Positions 18,002-27,411 are shown, counted from the stretch's first letter. The stretch: 63,547 bases of DNA from Syntrophomonadaceae bacterium (GCA_012729835.1 JAAYCK010000157.1:1-63547), one strand, 5' to 3'. A program made the numbers and translations. The notes: a model not told the origin generated them from the sequence alone.

Positions 18002-19438
18002 TCAATGAGCGGCAGCACCGCCATGACCGGCAAACATAATGCTGCCTGCAAATACCAGGATCAGGATCAATACCAGCAAAATAACCGCCAGGATCAGCTT
18101 GCGGCGAACATGTTCATCGCCTTGAGCATATTCCGCAAATAGATGAGTGGCCCAAACCGTACTGCCGGAGAACAGCAGAACAACAGCGAATTGAATCCAT
18201 TTGGGAATGGATGCATAGCCACCTTCATTCAGGTGGGACCAAAGCGTATGGCTGTAATAGGCTAGTACGATGAATTCAATCAATCCAGCAGCATATTGAT
18301 AGACCAGGCTTTGCTTCTGCATGGCAGTATTGACTTGAAGCAGGCCTCGGATCTCTTCCTGAGTGGCTATGTTGGTGCGGCTGTTCATAATATCTATCTT
18401 GCTCTGTACGACCTCAATAGCAGCTCGATAGTTTTCCTGCACAATTTTCAACTCGTTCAGCGTATTATGCAGGTCTTCCAGGCGCTGCTGGTAGCTCTCG
18501 GTCAAGTGATCAAGCAAGGCCGGAGGCAATTCTAGCCCGGGCTCGTGGCGGAATTGTCTTTTCACAGTAGCCAGCAATGACTCCAAACGTTTGATTCCAT
18601 CGATAATGAGATTATGGTCTCCTGCCAGCATTGCATAGGCGGTAGACAATCCTTCGATCTCTTTTTCCAATTCCTCAGCGACCATCAGAGTCGCCTGGGT
18701 CATTACCAACTTTGAGTGCAGGATGCCGATGAGCTTCTTGTCCAGCTCGTCCTTTTCCCGTCGGATAGCCATATCACGGTCATGCAGCAGGCCATCCAGC
18801 ATGTGCAATTGGATGATATTGCCGTGTATTAATGGTAAACGGCGGAATAAGAACTGAACAGAACGTGGTTCGGGTTCATCCAACCCGCAGAGATACCAGG
18901 CCTCACCTCGGCTCCGATTATTAGACAAATTTGCTATCATTCCCCGGGGCATAGGTATGGAATCGGGCTCCTGGCAGGAAACCAAGGCACAGGCCTTGGC
19001 AAGGAGGGCTTCCCAGGGTTGCTGCATAGCGCAAAGAACCGTAAGCTTTCCCATCAAATCATCGGTGTTGAAAGCGGACTGGTTTTCCCAGGTATCCAGT
19101 TGCTCGATTTGCGCAGACCAGTCGGAGGCCTCGCTGCTGAGCCTGATGGCTAAGGCGGTCATGCGAGTGTTCATACAGGGGATCTGATAATATATGGCAG
19201 AATCATCGGCCAGATAAGCATTTTTATTCTTCTGGCATAATACGGAATGGGCATCCCATTGGGTTATCAGGCTTTGAAGAGAATCGGTATCGCTTTCGAG
19301 AAAGAAATAGTAGCGAAGTACAAAACTTTTGATAATTGAAAACACCGCCTTTCTATAAGCAAAAGGTAATAAATTGTATAAAAATATGGGACCATAATAA
19401 AATTTTGGCAATATAGGTTGATACTGACCAAGGACCAT
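18002..19438 (-). CDS. Unrecognised protein with central coiled coil and C-terminal membrane helices
   Basis: A 478-residue protein that I do not recognise. Residues 1-235 look globular. Residues 225-370 are strongly helical and charged, with coiled-coil character (EELEKEIEGLSTAY, YQQRLEDLHNTLNEL). The last 110 residues hold three hydrophobic segments: near YQYAAGLIEFIVLAYYS, WIQFAVVLLFSGSTVWATHL and LILAVILLVLILILVFAGSI, ending in a His/Ala-rich tail. It is transcribed against the surrounding aro/pil genes and its end nearly abuts the half-ferritin gene. No convincing ribosome site precedes the ATG at 19438, so the start is uncertain. Confidence 0.75.
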   Translation of the reverse strand: MVLGQYQPILPKFYYGPIFLYNLLPFAYRKAVFSIIKSFVLRYYFFLESDTDSLQSLITQWDAHSVLCQKNKNAYLADDSAIYYQIPCMNTRMTALAIRLSSEASDWSAQIEQLDTWENQSAFNTDDLMGKLTVLCAMQQPWEALLAKACALVSCQEPDSIPMPRGMIANLSNNRSRGEAWYLCGLDEPEPRSVQFLFRRLPLIHGNIIQLHMLDGLLHDRDMAIRREKDELDKKLIGILHSKLVMTQATLMVAEELEKEIEGLSTAYAMLAGDHNLIIDGIKRLESLLATVKRQFRHEPGLELPPALLDHLTESYQQRLEDLHNTLNELKIVQENYRAAIEVVQSKIDIMNSRTNIATQEEIRGLLQVNTAMQKQSLVYQYAAGLIEFIVLAYYSHTLWSHLNEGGYASIPKWIQFAVVLLFSGSTVWATHLFAEYAQGDEHVRRKLILAVILLVLILILVFAGSIMFAGHGGAAAH

Positions 19439-19535
19439 TGTACAATAAAGTAGTATACCTCAGCATCATTTTTTCTGACAATTTATCATATCTTCTACTA
19501 TCATAACAATAGCTTTGAACCGAGGAGAAAGCAAT

Positions 19536-21230
19536 ATGGCTATGCAACGCAAAAGGATGGGTGACCTTTTATCTGATCTCGGTGTTTTAAGTCACGAACA
19601 AGTCGAATCAGCGCTGGCCGATCAGGTCAAAACCGGAGAGAAACTTGGCCAGATCCTGGTACGCCGAGGTTATATCACTGAACAACAATTGTTGGAGATC
19701 CTGGAATACACCCTGGGAATCCCGCAGGTGCAAATCAGCAAGCTGCAGATTGATCCGGAAGCTGTTCAATTATTATCCCCTCAGTTGATCCGTCTTCACA
19801 AAGTATTACCAATATCTCGCCAGCGCAATTCGCTGACGGTGGCTATGGCTGATCCTTTAAATCAACGGGCCATTGACGATATGCGCATGGCGTGCGCCCT
19901 GGACATAATACCCGTTCTGGCCAGCGAGAGAGACCTGGAAGCAGCAATAAGGCAGCATCTGGCCTTTCGCCTCGACCCTAACATGGAAAGGATCCTCCAG
20001 GAGATGAATCAGGAGAGCCGTGCCCTGCAATCGACCAGGCCGGTACAGGCAGTCAAAGTGGAAGACGAAGCTCCGATCATTCGCATGGTGAATTCTATCA
20101 TCACTCAGGCAGTTAGCGGCCGGACCAGTGACATACATATCGAACCCCAGGAGACTGAGACCCGGGTGAGGTTTAGGGTCGACGGCGAATTGTACGAGGT
20201 GCTTACCCTGCCGCTCAACACCCTGGGCGCAGTGGTATCCCGTCTTAAGATAATGTCAGGGATGGACATTGCGGAAAAGAGATTGCCTCAGGACGGACGT
20301 TTCCGTATGACGATTGAAGGTCGTGAAATTGATTTCAGGGTTTCCTCGCTGCCGACCAATCATGGTGAAAAGATCGTAATGCGGATATTGGACCGACATG
20401 CGGCACTTGCTCGCCTGGATCAACTTGGTCTCAGTCATGAGAATCTCGAGAAATTGCTCAACCTCGGCCGCAGACCGCATGGTCTGGTGGTGGTGACCGG
20501 TCCGACCGGTTCAGGAAAAACCACCACACTCTATTCGCTTTTGAATGAGATCAATTCCCCCGATAAGAATATTATTACCTTGGAAGACCCCATTGAATAT
20601 TCCCTGCCGGGCATAAACCAGGTGCAGATCAACACTAAAGCCGGTCTCACCTTTGCCAGCGGGTTACGCTCCATACTGCGGCAGGACCCAGACGTGATAA
20701 TGGTGGGGGAAGTTCGGGACGGCGAAACCGCCCGACTGGCAGTCCAGGCAGCTCTCACCGGGCATTTGGTGCTGACCACCCTGCATACCAACAGCGCATC
20801 AGGTGCCCCGGCTCGGTTCAACGATATGGGGATCGAGGATTTTTTGCTGGCTTCAGCGCTGACCGGCGTTGTGTCGCAGAGACTCGTTCGAAAGCTTTGT
20901 CCGAATTGCCGGCAGACGTATATCCTGGATGAGGATACCGCTCAACGACTGGAGATACCCCATGAGGCAGGCAATACTTTTTTTCGGGCCAACGGATGCA
21001 ATAGCTGTCGGCAGTTAGGCTATCAGGGCCGTTTGGCGATACATGAAATACTGGTAACCGGTCCCGAAACCAGGGTTCATATTGGCCGGGGAGATAATTC
21101 GGAGGCTGTCATAGAAAAAGCAGCGATAGATGAGGGCTTGATACCCATTCGCACCGACGGAATAAACAAGGCCAGGCAGGGGTTGACCTCACTGGAAGAA
21201 ATAATGAAGGTAGTATTGTTAGGGGGATAG
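19536..21230 (+). CDS. pilB: Type IV pilus extension ATPase
   Basis: The GspE/PilB motor that drives pilus assembly from the cytoplasm. The start is ATG 19536 (564 residues), with CGAGGAG about 10 nt upstream; an earlier TTG at 19515 overlaps that site. Residues 1-150 form the N-terminal MshEN-type domain (MGDLLSDLGVL, GEKLGQILVRRGYI). The ATPase domain has Walker A GPTGSGKTTT at about 322-331, the Asp box TLEDPIEYSL, Walker B DPDVIMVGEVRD and His box TTLHTNSA. A tetracysteine zinc motif follows (CPNC and CNSC). Next genes are pilT, pilC, pilA. Confidence 0.95.
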   Translation: MAMQRKRMGDLLSDLGVLSHEQVESALADQVKTGEKLGQILVRRGYITEQQLLEILEYTLGIPQVQISKLQIDPEAVQLLSPQLIRLHKVLPISRQRNSLTVAMADPLNQRAIDDMRMACALDIIPVLASERDLEAAIRQHLAFRLDPNMERILQEMNQESRALQSTRPVQAVKVEDEAPIIRMVNSIITQAVSGRTSDIHIEPQETETRVRFRVDGELYEVLTLPLNTLGAVVSRLKIMSGMDIAEKRLPQDGRFRMTIEGREIDFRVSSLPTNHGEKIVMRILDRHAALARLDQLGLSHENLEKLLNLGRRPHGLVVVTGPTGSGKTTTLYSLLNEINSPDKNIITLEDPIEYSLPGINQVQINTKAGLTFASGLRSILRQDPDVIMVGEVRDGETARLAVQAALTGHLVLTTLHTNSASGAPARFNDMGIEDFLLASALTGVVSQRLVRKLCPNCRQTYILDEDTAQRLEIPHEAGNTFFRANGCNSCRQLGYQGRLAIHEILVTGPETRVHIGRGDNSEAVIEKAAIDEGLIPIRTDGINKARQGLTSLEEIMKVVLLGG

Positions 21231-21234
21231 TACT

Positions 21235-22284
21235 ATGGCCAATGTCAGTGCAGTAGATGTGGTAAAGAAAGGCGTTGAGGCAGGGGCGTCGGATATCCAC
21301 CTGACGGTATTCAGACCGCCGTTGTTCAGAATAAACGGCCGGATCAACCCGGCTGCTGAATTTGAGATACTCAATGCGGAGGATACCATAAGACTGGGTC
21401 AGGAACTGATCCCCAACGAAAAGGTGCGCCTTCAACTGGAGGAAAACGGTCAAGCTGATTTTTCCAGCGCTTTTCCCGGAGTTGGCCGGGTCAGGGTCAA
21501 TCTGTACATACAGCGGGGTTCGTGGGCAGCCGCCCTGCGTCTGATACCGGTCAACGTACCCGAGTTGAGCAGCTTGAACCTGCCTCCCATAATCGCTGAA
21601 CTTGCCCAGAAGGAAAGCGGACTGGTATTGGTAACCGGGGTTACCGGAAGTGGAAAGTCTACCACGCTGGCGGCCATGATCAACCTGTTGAACCATACTC
21701 GCAATGGCAGTATATTGACCCTGGAGGATCCCATAGAGTATTTGCACCGGCACGGCACCTGTATAATCAACCAGCGTGAGATAGGCACCGATACCGCGAG
21801 TTTTGCTCTGGCCCTGCGGGCGGCTTTGCGCCAGGACCCGGATGTCATACTGGTTGGAGAGATGCGCGATCTGGAGACTATATCTACCGCCCTTACCGCA
21901 GCAGAAACCGGACACCTGGTTTTCGCTACTCTTCACTCCGGCAGTGCTGCCCAGACCGTAGAACGCGTAGTTGATGTTTTTCCACCCCATCAACAGGGGC
22001 AGGTCCGCATTCAGCTGGCGAATTGCCTGCAGGGCATCATAACCCAGCAGCTGGTTCCCAAAGCGGATGGTTCCGGCCGGGTGTGTGCTACTGAGATACT
22101 GGTGGCTACACCCGCCATACGCAACCTGATTCGAGAGAATAAGGTGCATCAGATAGTATCATCCATCCAGACCGGCAGCAGCATGGGGATGATGACCATG
22201 GAGAAGGCATTGAAAATGCTTTACCAAAAAGGCCAGATATCATTGGAGGAAGCCAATAAGCGGTCAAATAATTCTGAGCTATAG
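21235..22284 (+). CDS. pilT: Type IV pilus retraction ATPase
   Basis: A 349-residue PilT-family motor that disassembles pilin for retraction and twitching. Features are GASDIHLTVFRPPLFRING at the N-terminus, Walker A GVTGSGKSTTLAAMI, Asp box TLEDPIEYLH, Walker B DPDVILVGEMRD, His box ATLHSGSA, and the C-terminal AIRNLIRENKVHQI motif that marks PilT rather than PilB. It lies 4 bp after pilB. Its presence suggests retractile pili, not merely a secretion pseudopilus. Confidence 0.95.
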   Translation: MANVSAVDVVKKGVEAGASDIHLTVFRPPLFRINGRINPAAEFEILNAEDTIRLGQELIPNEKVRLQLEENGQADFSSAFPGVGRVRVNLYIQRGSWAAALRLIPVNVPELSSLNLPPIIAELAQKESGLVLVTGVTGSGKSTTLAAMINLLNHTRNGSILTLEDPIEYLHRHGTCIINQREIGTDTASFALALRAALRQDPDVILVGEMRDLETISTALTAAETGHLVFATLHSGSAAQTVERVVDVFPPHQQGQVRIQLANCLQGIITQQLVPKADGSGRVCATEILVATPAIRNLIRENKVHQIVSSIQTGSSMGMMTMEKALKMLYQKGQISLEEANKRSNNSEL

Positions 22285-22320
22285 AGGCATGGAGTATACT
22301 ATTGATAGGGAGTGATGGCA

Positions 22321-23526
22321 ATGGAATTTGCCTACCGGGTAAGAGACCGGCAGGGTAACATAAGTAAAGGCAAGTTGGAAGCCGAGGATAAGAATACGGT
22401 CATTGCCAGCCTCGTCAATCAGCAGTACTACATACTCTCCCTTGAACAATCTCAGCCACGACGAGAGGTATCTTTTAAATCAGGATTTAAAAAGGTTAAT
22501 GTCCGGGATCTGGTAGTTATGACCCGTCAGCTGGCCACCATGATGGCGGCAGGACTGCCAATCCTGAGATCGCTGAGCATTTTGGCGGAACAGGCAACCA
22601 ACAAGCGACTGAAGAATGCTCTGGTGTCTGTGCACGAAAATATTCAGGAGGGAGAAGCCCTCTGGCAGGCTTTAGCCAAACATCCCGGTATTTTTTCCCC
22701 AATATTCATTAACATGATCCGGGCCGGTGAAATGGGCGGTGTCATGGAACCGATCCTGGAAAGGCTCAGTGAACATCTGGAGCGGGAACAAGAGATTAAT
22801 TCTAAAATCAAATCAGCATCCATCTATCCCACTATCATACTTGGTTTGGCCATAGTTATGGTTATTGGCATAATCGTGTTTGTCATGCCCACCTTTGTTA
22901 CTATGTTTGAGGACAGCGGGGTTACTTTGCCGGCGCCTACCCGAGCTTTGCTGGCTTTTAGCAATTTTTTGAGGAATGATTGGCTATTTCTAATAGCGGG
23001 GATTAGTGTTTTAGTTTATATATTGAAACGCATCGCGCGGACCCCGGGAGGGAGATATTTTTACGATAGTTTATATCTTAAACTGCCGGTATTGGGGAAC
23101 ACCTTATCACGGATAGCTGTAGCGCGATTTGCCCGTACCATGGGTACTCTGGTAAAGTCGGGCATACCCATTTTACAGGCTCTGGAGGTAGTGCAGGATG
23201 TGGTGGGCAATGCAGTCGTCAGCCGGGCTATTGCTGACGCCCGGGAGAGTATTAAAGAAGGAGACCCGATAAGCATCCCGCTTCAAGCTACTGGTATTTT
23301 CGAACCGATGGTAGTGCAGATGATAGCTGTAGGTGAAGAAACCGGTTCCCTGGACGAAATGCTGGTCAGTATGGCTCAGTATTTTGATCGGGAGATAATG
23401 TATATGATCGATTCGTTAATGGCAGTAGTAGAACCACTGCTTATCATGCTGGTGGCTGTATTAGTAGGAGGCATCGTAGTTGCAACTTTAATGCCCATTT
23501 TCGACATTGCCAATACCATTGCTTAA
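22321..23526 (+). CDS. pilC: Type IV pilus inner-membrane platform protein
   Basis: A GspF/PilC polytopic membrane protein linking the motors to the growing fibre. ATG 22321 is chosen (401 residues): AGGGAG ends 8 nt before it, and the protein then begins EFAYRVRDRQGN after Met as usual for PilC. In-frame GTG 22312 and ATG 22315 overlap the ribosome site. The two GspF repeats are visible (MTRQLATMMAAGLPILRSL and ARFARTMGTLVKSGIPILQA), each followed by membrane helices. The gene sits between pilT and pilA. Confidence 0.95.
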   Translation: MEFAYRVRDRQGNISKGKLEAEDKNTVIASLVNQQYYILSLEQSQPRREVSFKSGFKKVNVRDLVVMTRQLATMMAAGLPILRSLSILAEQATNKRLKNALVSVHENIQEGEALWQALAKHPGIFSPIFINMIRAGEMGGVMEPILERLSEHLEREQEINSKIKSASIYPTIILGLAIVMVIGIIVFVMPTFVTMFEDSGVTLPAPTRALLAFSNFLRNDWLFLIAGISVLVYILKRIARTPGGRYFYDSLYLKLPVLGNTLSRIAVARFARTMGTLVKSGIPILQALEVVQDVVGNAVVSRAIADARESIKEGDPISIPLQATGIFEPMVVQMIAVGEETGSLDEMLVSMAQYFDREIMYMIDSLMAVVEPLLIMLVAVLVGGIVVATLMPIFDIANTIA

Positions 23527-23614
23527 TAAAGATGAAAATGACCGAAAGGGTGGTGAAACAATAGGGGGTTCATTGTAATTTTGTAGCCAAAATATATTTA
23601 GGGGAGGTTATTAG

Positions 23615-24007
23615 ATGTTGATCAAACTTAGAAAGATGATGAAGAGAGAAGAGGGGCAGAAGGGCTTTACCTTAGTCGAATTAATAATCGTCATGGCCAT
23701 CCTGGCCATCCTGGCCGCACTGGCGGTACCCAAGTTCGGCACAGTATTAGGTAGCGCGAAAGAAAAAGCCCGGACTCAAAACCATGAAATGATCCTCAAT
23801 GCAGCCGATCTTTATGTAGCCAGCGAAACTAACGACGATGCCGGGTACGCAGCTGCTCTAAACGATGCTCCGATCGACGACACTCACGCGCTGGTCACCA
23901 AAGGTTATCTGAAAAAGGCCCCTGTCGACCCTATTTCTGATGGGAATTATACTCTTTCGGTTACAGTGAGCAGTGGGGCGATTACTTCTGGGAGTGTAAC
24001 TCCATAA
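23615..24007 (+). CDS. pilA: Major type IV pilin
   Basis: A 130-residue prepilin with signal REEGQKGFTLVELIIVMAIL: cleavage after G17, F18 at +1, glutamate E22 at +5. A hydrophobic helix follows to about residue 40 and a small C-terminal domain ends in a serine/glycine-rich tail. There is no cysteine pair forming a D-loop. The strong site GGGGAGG is 8 nt upstream and a hairpin terminator follows, so this gene can be expressed at high level. Its place after pilC makes it the likely main fibre subunit. No prepilin peptidase gene lies in the window. Confidence 0.93.
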   Translation: MLIKLRKMMKREEGQKGFTLVELIIVMAILAILAALAVPKFGTVLGSAKEKARTQNHEMILNAADLYVASETNDDAGYAAALNDAPIDDTHALVTKGYLKKAPVDPISDGNYTLSVTVSSGAITSGSVTP

Positions 24008-24030
24008 ACATTTCAATTATTGTGATCATG

Positions 24031-24064
24031 AAGGCTACCGGTTGAAGTTCAGACCGGTAGCCTT
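24031..24064 (+). terminator. Hairpin terminator after pilA
   Basis: A perfect 11-bp stem AAGGCTACCGG/CCGGTAGCCTT (24031-24041 and 24054-24064) with a 12-nt loop, then AGTTTCATTGTTT. The U-tract is interrupted, so some read-through into the next membrane protein gene is likely. Confidence 0.75.
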
Positions 24065-24095
24065 AGTTTCATTGTTTGGGAGTAAGGTATATCAT

Positions 24096-26219
24096 ATGGT
24101 GGATCAACCGCAAAAAGCCAAAGCGGCACAAGTGCTATTCTTAACTTCATTTGTCATTTTTGTGGCCGTCATTCCCTGGATTGTGCGTCTAAAGATTTGT
24201 CCGATCGATAATAATATCTTCTTGTTCTGGACCGGACTCCATTCGGTTAATGACTTCTACAGCTATTACAAGAGCATTTTGGTAATATTGGCCGGAGTTC
24301 TATCTCTTATCGCTCTGGCAATGGCCCTGCTTAAAGCAGAGATTAACTTGAACAGGACCTGGTTTTATATCCCGCTGTTCTTTTATGCAGGGTTGATAGT
24401 GCTATCCGGCATAAATTCTGATTATCAAACTATAGCCTGGCTGGGTGGTCCCGACCGACGTGAAGGGGCTCTGGTCTTACTGGCTTATCTGCTGGTTTGT
24501 TTTGTAACCATGAACATGTTAAGGACTAAGCGCCAGATTAAAATTATCCTTATAGCCTTGATGGTTTCTGCGGGCCTGTTAGGGATCCTGGGCATCAGCC
24601 AGTATTATGGTTTCAAACTGATCACATCCGCGTTGGGACAATACCTGATAATACCGGCTGGTCTCCGTGATACCTTCCATCTAGTGCCATCCAGCAACAC
24701 TGTGCTTGCTACCTTATACAACCCCAACAATGCCGGAATGTATTTTGCCATGGCTTTTGTTTTAACCCTGGTAGATTTTTTTCACATTAGCAAGCCCAGA
24801 GGGCAAATAATGCTGGGGACGATATGCTGCATCACCTTTGCCAGCCTGCTGGGGACATACGCACGGGGGGCCTGGATCGGCACATGTCTATCCTTGATAT
24901 TGACCGTGTGGCTTTTGCGCAAGACTATCATCCAAAGGCGGCTGCCGGCTTTACTCATCACTTTTTGTTTGCTGCTTACCTATTTGATAATGAACCAAAC
25001 TGGATTGGCTGCCTTGAATACCCGGATGGGTTCAATAGGTACTGACATAAGCCAAGCCCAGCTTGCAAACCCTTGGGTCCCCAATAACTCAGATAATGGA
25101 GTTATTCAAGGTGAATATGGGAATGTAAGGCTAAGGTTGGACAATAATGAGTTAACCCTGCAAGCACCGGGACAACCACCTTTGAAGATACGAGTTAAAG
25201 AAGGAAGATTAAGTTTTTACGACGATCAGAACGAGAAAATCAGGCTGGGAGCAGATAATCGAAAGAACTGGTATTTCAGAAGCCCGAAATATAAAGATTA
25301 TTCGATGTGGCTCAACAATGATCGTTTATCTTTGGTTATAGGCGATGTTGCGCTACCGGAGCTGAGGATAATTGATGGAAACTATCTGTGGTTCGGGTCG
25401 CAGTTGACATCATCGTTAACTGGAATTGAGAGTAATAAGCATACTCTGATCCTTAGGAATAAGGTTAATGATATGCTTTCTATAAAACTGGAGGAGGGTA
25501 AAATCGTCTGCTCGGATCGGGACGACCGTATTCTACCCTTACAACGGATCCAGGATAGGGCTTGCTATATGATTGCGGATTCACGTTTTGCCGATTATCT
25601 CCTGATCCAAAAGAATAACATTTTGCTTATAGATAAAGGGGGCAGGCGAATACGCTTTGAGTTCACCGACCAGGGAGTTTTAAATCTGGATGTCTTTGGC
25701 CGCAGAGTACCGGTAAAACCAGCAGCTAGCCTGGGATTTGCGGGCAGAGAAAGTATGTTTTCCAATCGGGGATACATATGGTCAAGAACCCTGCCTTTAC
25801 TTAAGGATGCTATTTGGCTGGGCCACGGACCGGATACCTTTTTTATCTACTTTCCGCAGGACGACCGCATTGGAAAGTATTTGTACCTCTATTCTGCCGA
25901 GGCTGTAGTGGATAAACCCCACAACCTCTATTTGCAGACCTGGATGAATACAGGTTTGCTATCGTTATTAGCCTTGATTGCCCTATTCGGATATTACATA
26001 ATATCCAGCCTGAAGCTGTATAGCAGAGATAGAAAGGAAGACTTGTTTTCTTCCGTGGGGATAGGCTGTCTGGCCGCAGTTATAGCCTATTTGATCAGCG
26101 GTTTTGTTTATGACAGCAATATTTCTGTTGCTCCGGTATTCTGGGGATTGCTGGGCCTGGGTATCGCCTGCAACCTATTGTACCGGCAGTCAATTGATAA
26201 AATTACTTGGGATTTATAA
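24096..26219 (+). CDS. O-antigen ligase/polymerase-like membrane protein, possible pilin glycosyltransferase
   Basis: A polytopic protein of about 707 residues with a Wzy_C/O-antigen ligase core. About ten membrane helices fill the first 300 residues (with GGPDRREGALVLLAYL and GTYARGAWIGT), and the family signature is near the end (LGHGPDTF, then KPHNLYLQTWMNTGLLS). Between them is an unusual hydrophilic, beta-rich insert of about 240 residues with lysine- and aspartate-rich short strands. Position after pilA suggests a PilO/PglL-type oligosaccharyltransferase acting on pilin, an inference. The start is set at ATG 24096, behind GGAGTAAGG; an earlier TTG at 24042 falls within the pilA terminator hairpin. 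Confidence 0.82.
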   Translation: MVDQPQKAKAAQVLFLTSFVIFVAVIPWIVRLKICPIDNNIFLFWTGLHSVNDFYSYYKSILVILAGVLSLIALAMALLKAEINLNRTWFYIPLFFYAGLIVLSGINSDYQTIAWLGGPDRREGALVLLAYLLVCFVTMNMLRTKRQIKIILIALMVSAGLLGILGISQYYGFKLITSALGQYLIIPAGLRDTFHLVPSSNTVLATLYNPNNAGMYFAMAFVLTLVDFFHISKPRGQIMLGTICCITFASLLGTYARGAWIGTCLSLILTVWLLRKTIIQRRLPALLITFCLLLTYLIMNQTGLAALNTRMGSIGTDISQAQLANPWVPNNSDNGVIQGEYGNVRLRLDNNELTLQAPGQPPLKIRVKEGRLSFYDDQNEKIRLGADNRKNWYFRSPKYKDYSMWLNNDRLSLVIGDVALPELRIIDGNYLWFGSQLTSSLTGIESNKHTLILRNKVNDMLSIKLEEGKIVCSDRDDRILPLQRIQDRACYMIADSRFADYLLIQKNNILLIDKGGRRIRFEFTDQGVLNLDVFGRRVPVKPAASLGFAGRESMFSNRGYIWSRTLPLLKDAIWLGHGPDTFFIYFPQDDRIGKYLYLYSAEAVVDKPHNLYLQTWMNTGLLSLLALIALFGYYIISSLKLYSRDRKEDLFSSVGIGCLAAVIAYLISGFVYDSNISVAPVFWGLLGLGIACNLLYRQSIDKITWDL

Positions 26220-26496
26220 AATAGCTGGAATAAGATGCCCTCTCATAACAGCGGGAATCTATATACCGGCTAAAAAAACGCAAAATATTTCTATATGCCG
26301 CTTCTTTCGAATAGTAGTATATGTCGCCTATGATTCGGTATCGGGGTTGGTTGCTCTCGCGCAATCCGGTAGTTAGAAAGTCGGTGTCTGTAGGCTGTAC
26401 GAAGTTAGGTGGGACTCAGCTTGTTATGACGGTCTTTTGTAAGCGAGGGATTATGGAGTGATATGGTTAATAGTTTCCCGTTCCGCTGTTTCTCTA
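26220..26496. other. Intergenic region between convergent pilus genes
   Basis: The rightward ligase gene and the leftward pilin set converge here. I see no clear hairpin plus U-run, no tRNA-like TTC box and no c-di-GMP riboswitch consensus. GC content (about 45%) is ordinary and short reading frames lack ribosome sites. Confidence 0.4.
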
Positions 26497-27411
26497 TTAT
26501 ATATTATGAGTCTTATGATAACGTGGGAACCAATGCCTGAACAATAGAAGGCATATGAGAAGGAAGCATCCGGTAAGTAACCCATCGTAATGAATGCTCA
26601 AATAAGCCATGGCAATAACAGGCAGTAGCAATACCTGCGTAGCAAACCGTAATTTTTCGTTATGTTTTATTTTTTCGGCTAAAGGCGGTGAATTGCGGTA
26701 ATACCACTCCACAAAAGAGACTCCCGGTCCGGTGGTTAGTAAAAATTCATCGCGAAATTGGCGCAGGAGTTCAACCTGTGGTGCCATAATAGAGCCGTAG
26801 GCAGCAGTGGCGATAAAACAGCCTCCCAGATTGGGAAGGGAAGGGGGAGGAACAACCGGATTGACACTGCTCACGCGAACCCGAGTCCCGGTAATCGAGG
26901 CTGGATTTGGGATGCGGTCGGGGATGGCGTTTTTGGTTCTGGCGGAGGCTTTTATCCGGAGAATTTCATTACCGGCTGTACTTTGTGCAGCCATTTCGTA
27001 GAACAAAACATTGGAAAATGCTTTATTGCTTCCATTGACGCTGGTAGTATTGGAAAAGGACAAGGTGAAACTGCCCGTGGCCAGACACCCGGTTTGCGAA
27101 CTGTTGCGAAACATAATGTCACCAACCGGATCATAGTTGCGAATATAGATATCAAAATCATTACTGCCCGGCGAGATAGAGGTATCGTAATTAATGGTAA
27201 AGGCATTTGCTTTCGATATTTGTTTGTCCATATAAAGGCCGACAGTTCTAATCTTCTGGTGGGCCTGCCAACGCGCCTGGGTTTGCAGATAGGATTTATT
27301 GGCCAGGTGGAATATAAATGAGGCGGCAGTTATTACCACTAATGCTATAGTCAATGAGATTATAAGCTCAACCAGAGTCATTCCCTGGTTTGAACATGAC
27401 CGCTTATACAA
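26497..27411 (-). CDS. PilW/GspJ-type prepilin with C-terminal CFI box domain
   Basis: A 304-residue fusion. The N-terminus is a prepilin signal (SNQGMTLVELIISLTIA: cleavage after G10, E15 at +5) followed by a J/W-type pilin body to about residue 185. After a proline-rich linker (VVPPPSLPNLGG) comes GGCFIATAAYGS (C198-F199-I200), then LLRQFRDEFLL, VEWYYRNSPPLAEKI and two hydrophobic helices at 258-292. This tail is the CFI-box-CTERM region found at the ends of diverse secreted proteins. Having a second membrane-spanning end on a minor pilin is odd, since it should resist extraction into the fibre unless processed. It is last of the leftward pilin set. Confidence 0.88.
   Translation of the reverse strand: MYKRSCSNQGMTLVELIISLTIALVVITAASFIFHLANKSYLQTQARWQAHQKIRTVGLYMDKQISKANAFTINYDTSISPGSNDFDIYIRNYDPVGDIMFRNSSQTGCLATGSFTLSFSNTTSVNGSNKAFSNVLFYEMAAQSTAGNEILRIKASARTKNAIPDRIPNPASITGTRVRVSSVNPVVPPPSLPNLGGCFIATAAYGSIMAPQVELLRQFRDEFLLTTGPGVSFVEWYYRNSPPLAEKIKHNEKLRFATQVLLLPVIAMAYLSIHYDGLLTGCFLLICLLLFRHWFPRYHKTHNI

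Noticed and set aside
21109-22149. A 346-codon open frame antisense to pilT
   Set aside because: It lies wholly over pilB's end and pilT with all their motifs intact; the frame is open as a by-product of codon use, with no ribosome site or domain.
23527-23614. A sigma-54 promoter for pilA, as in proteobacteria
   Set aside because: No TGGYAYRNNNNTTGCW match exists in the 88-bp pilC-pilA gap; the only good match in the regions examined is at 45761-45776.
26220-26496. A possible c-di-GMP riboswitch near the pilus genes
   Set aside because: The conserved GEMM-I core elements could not be found on either strand and the region lies between convergent 3' ends, where a riboswitch would have no gene to control.
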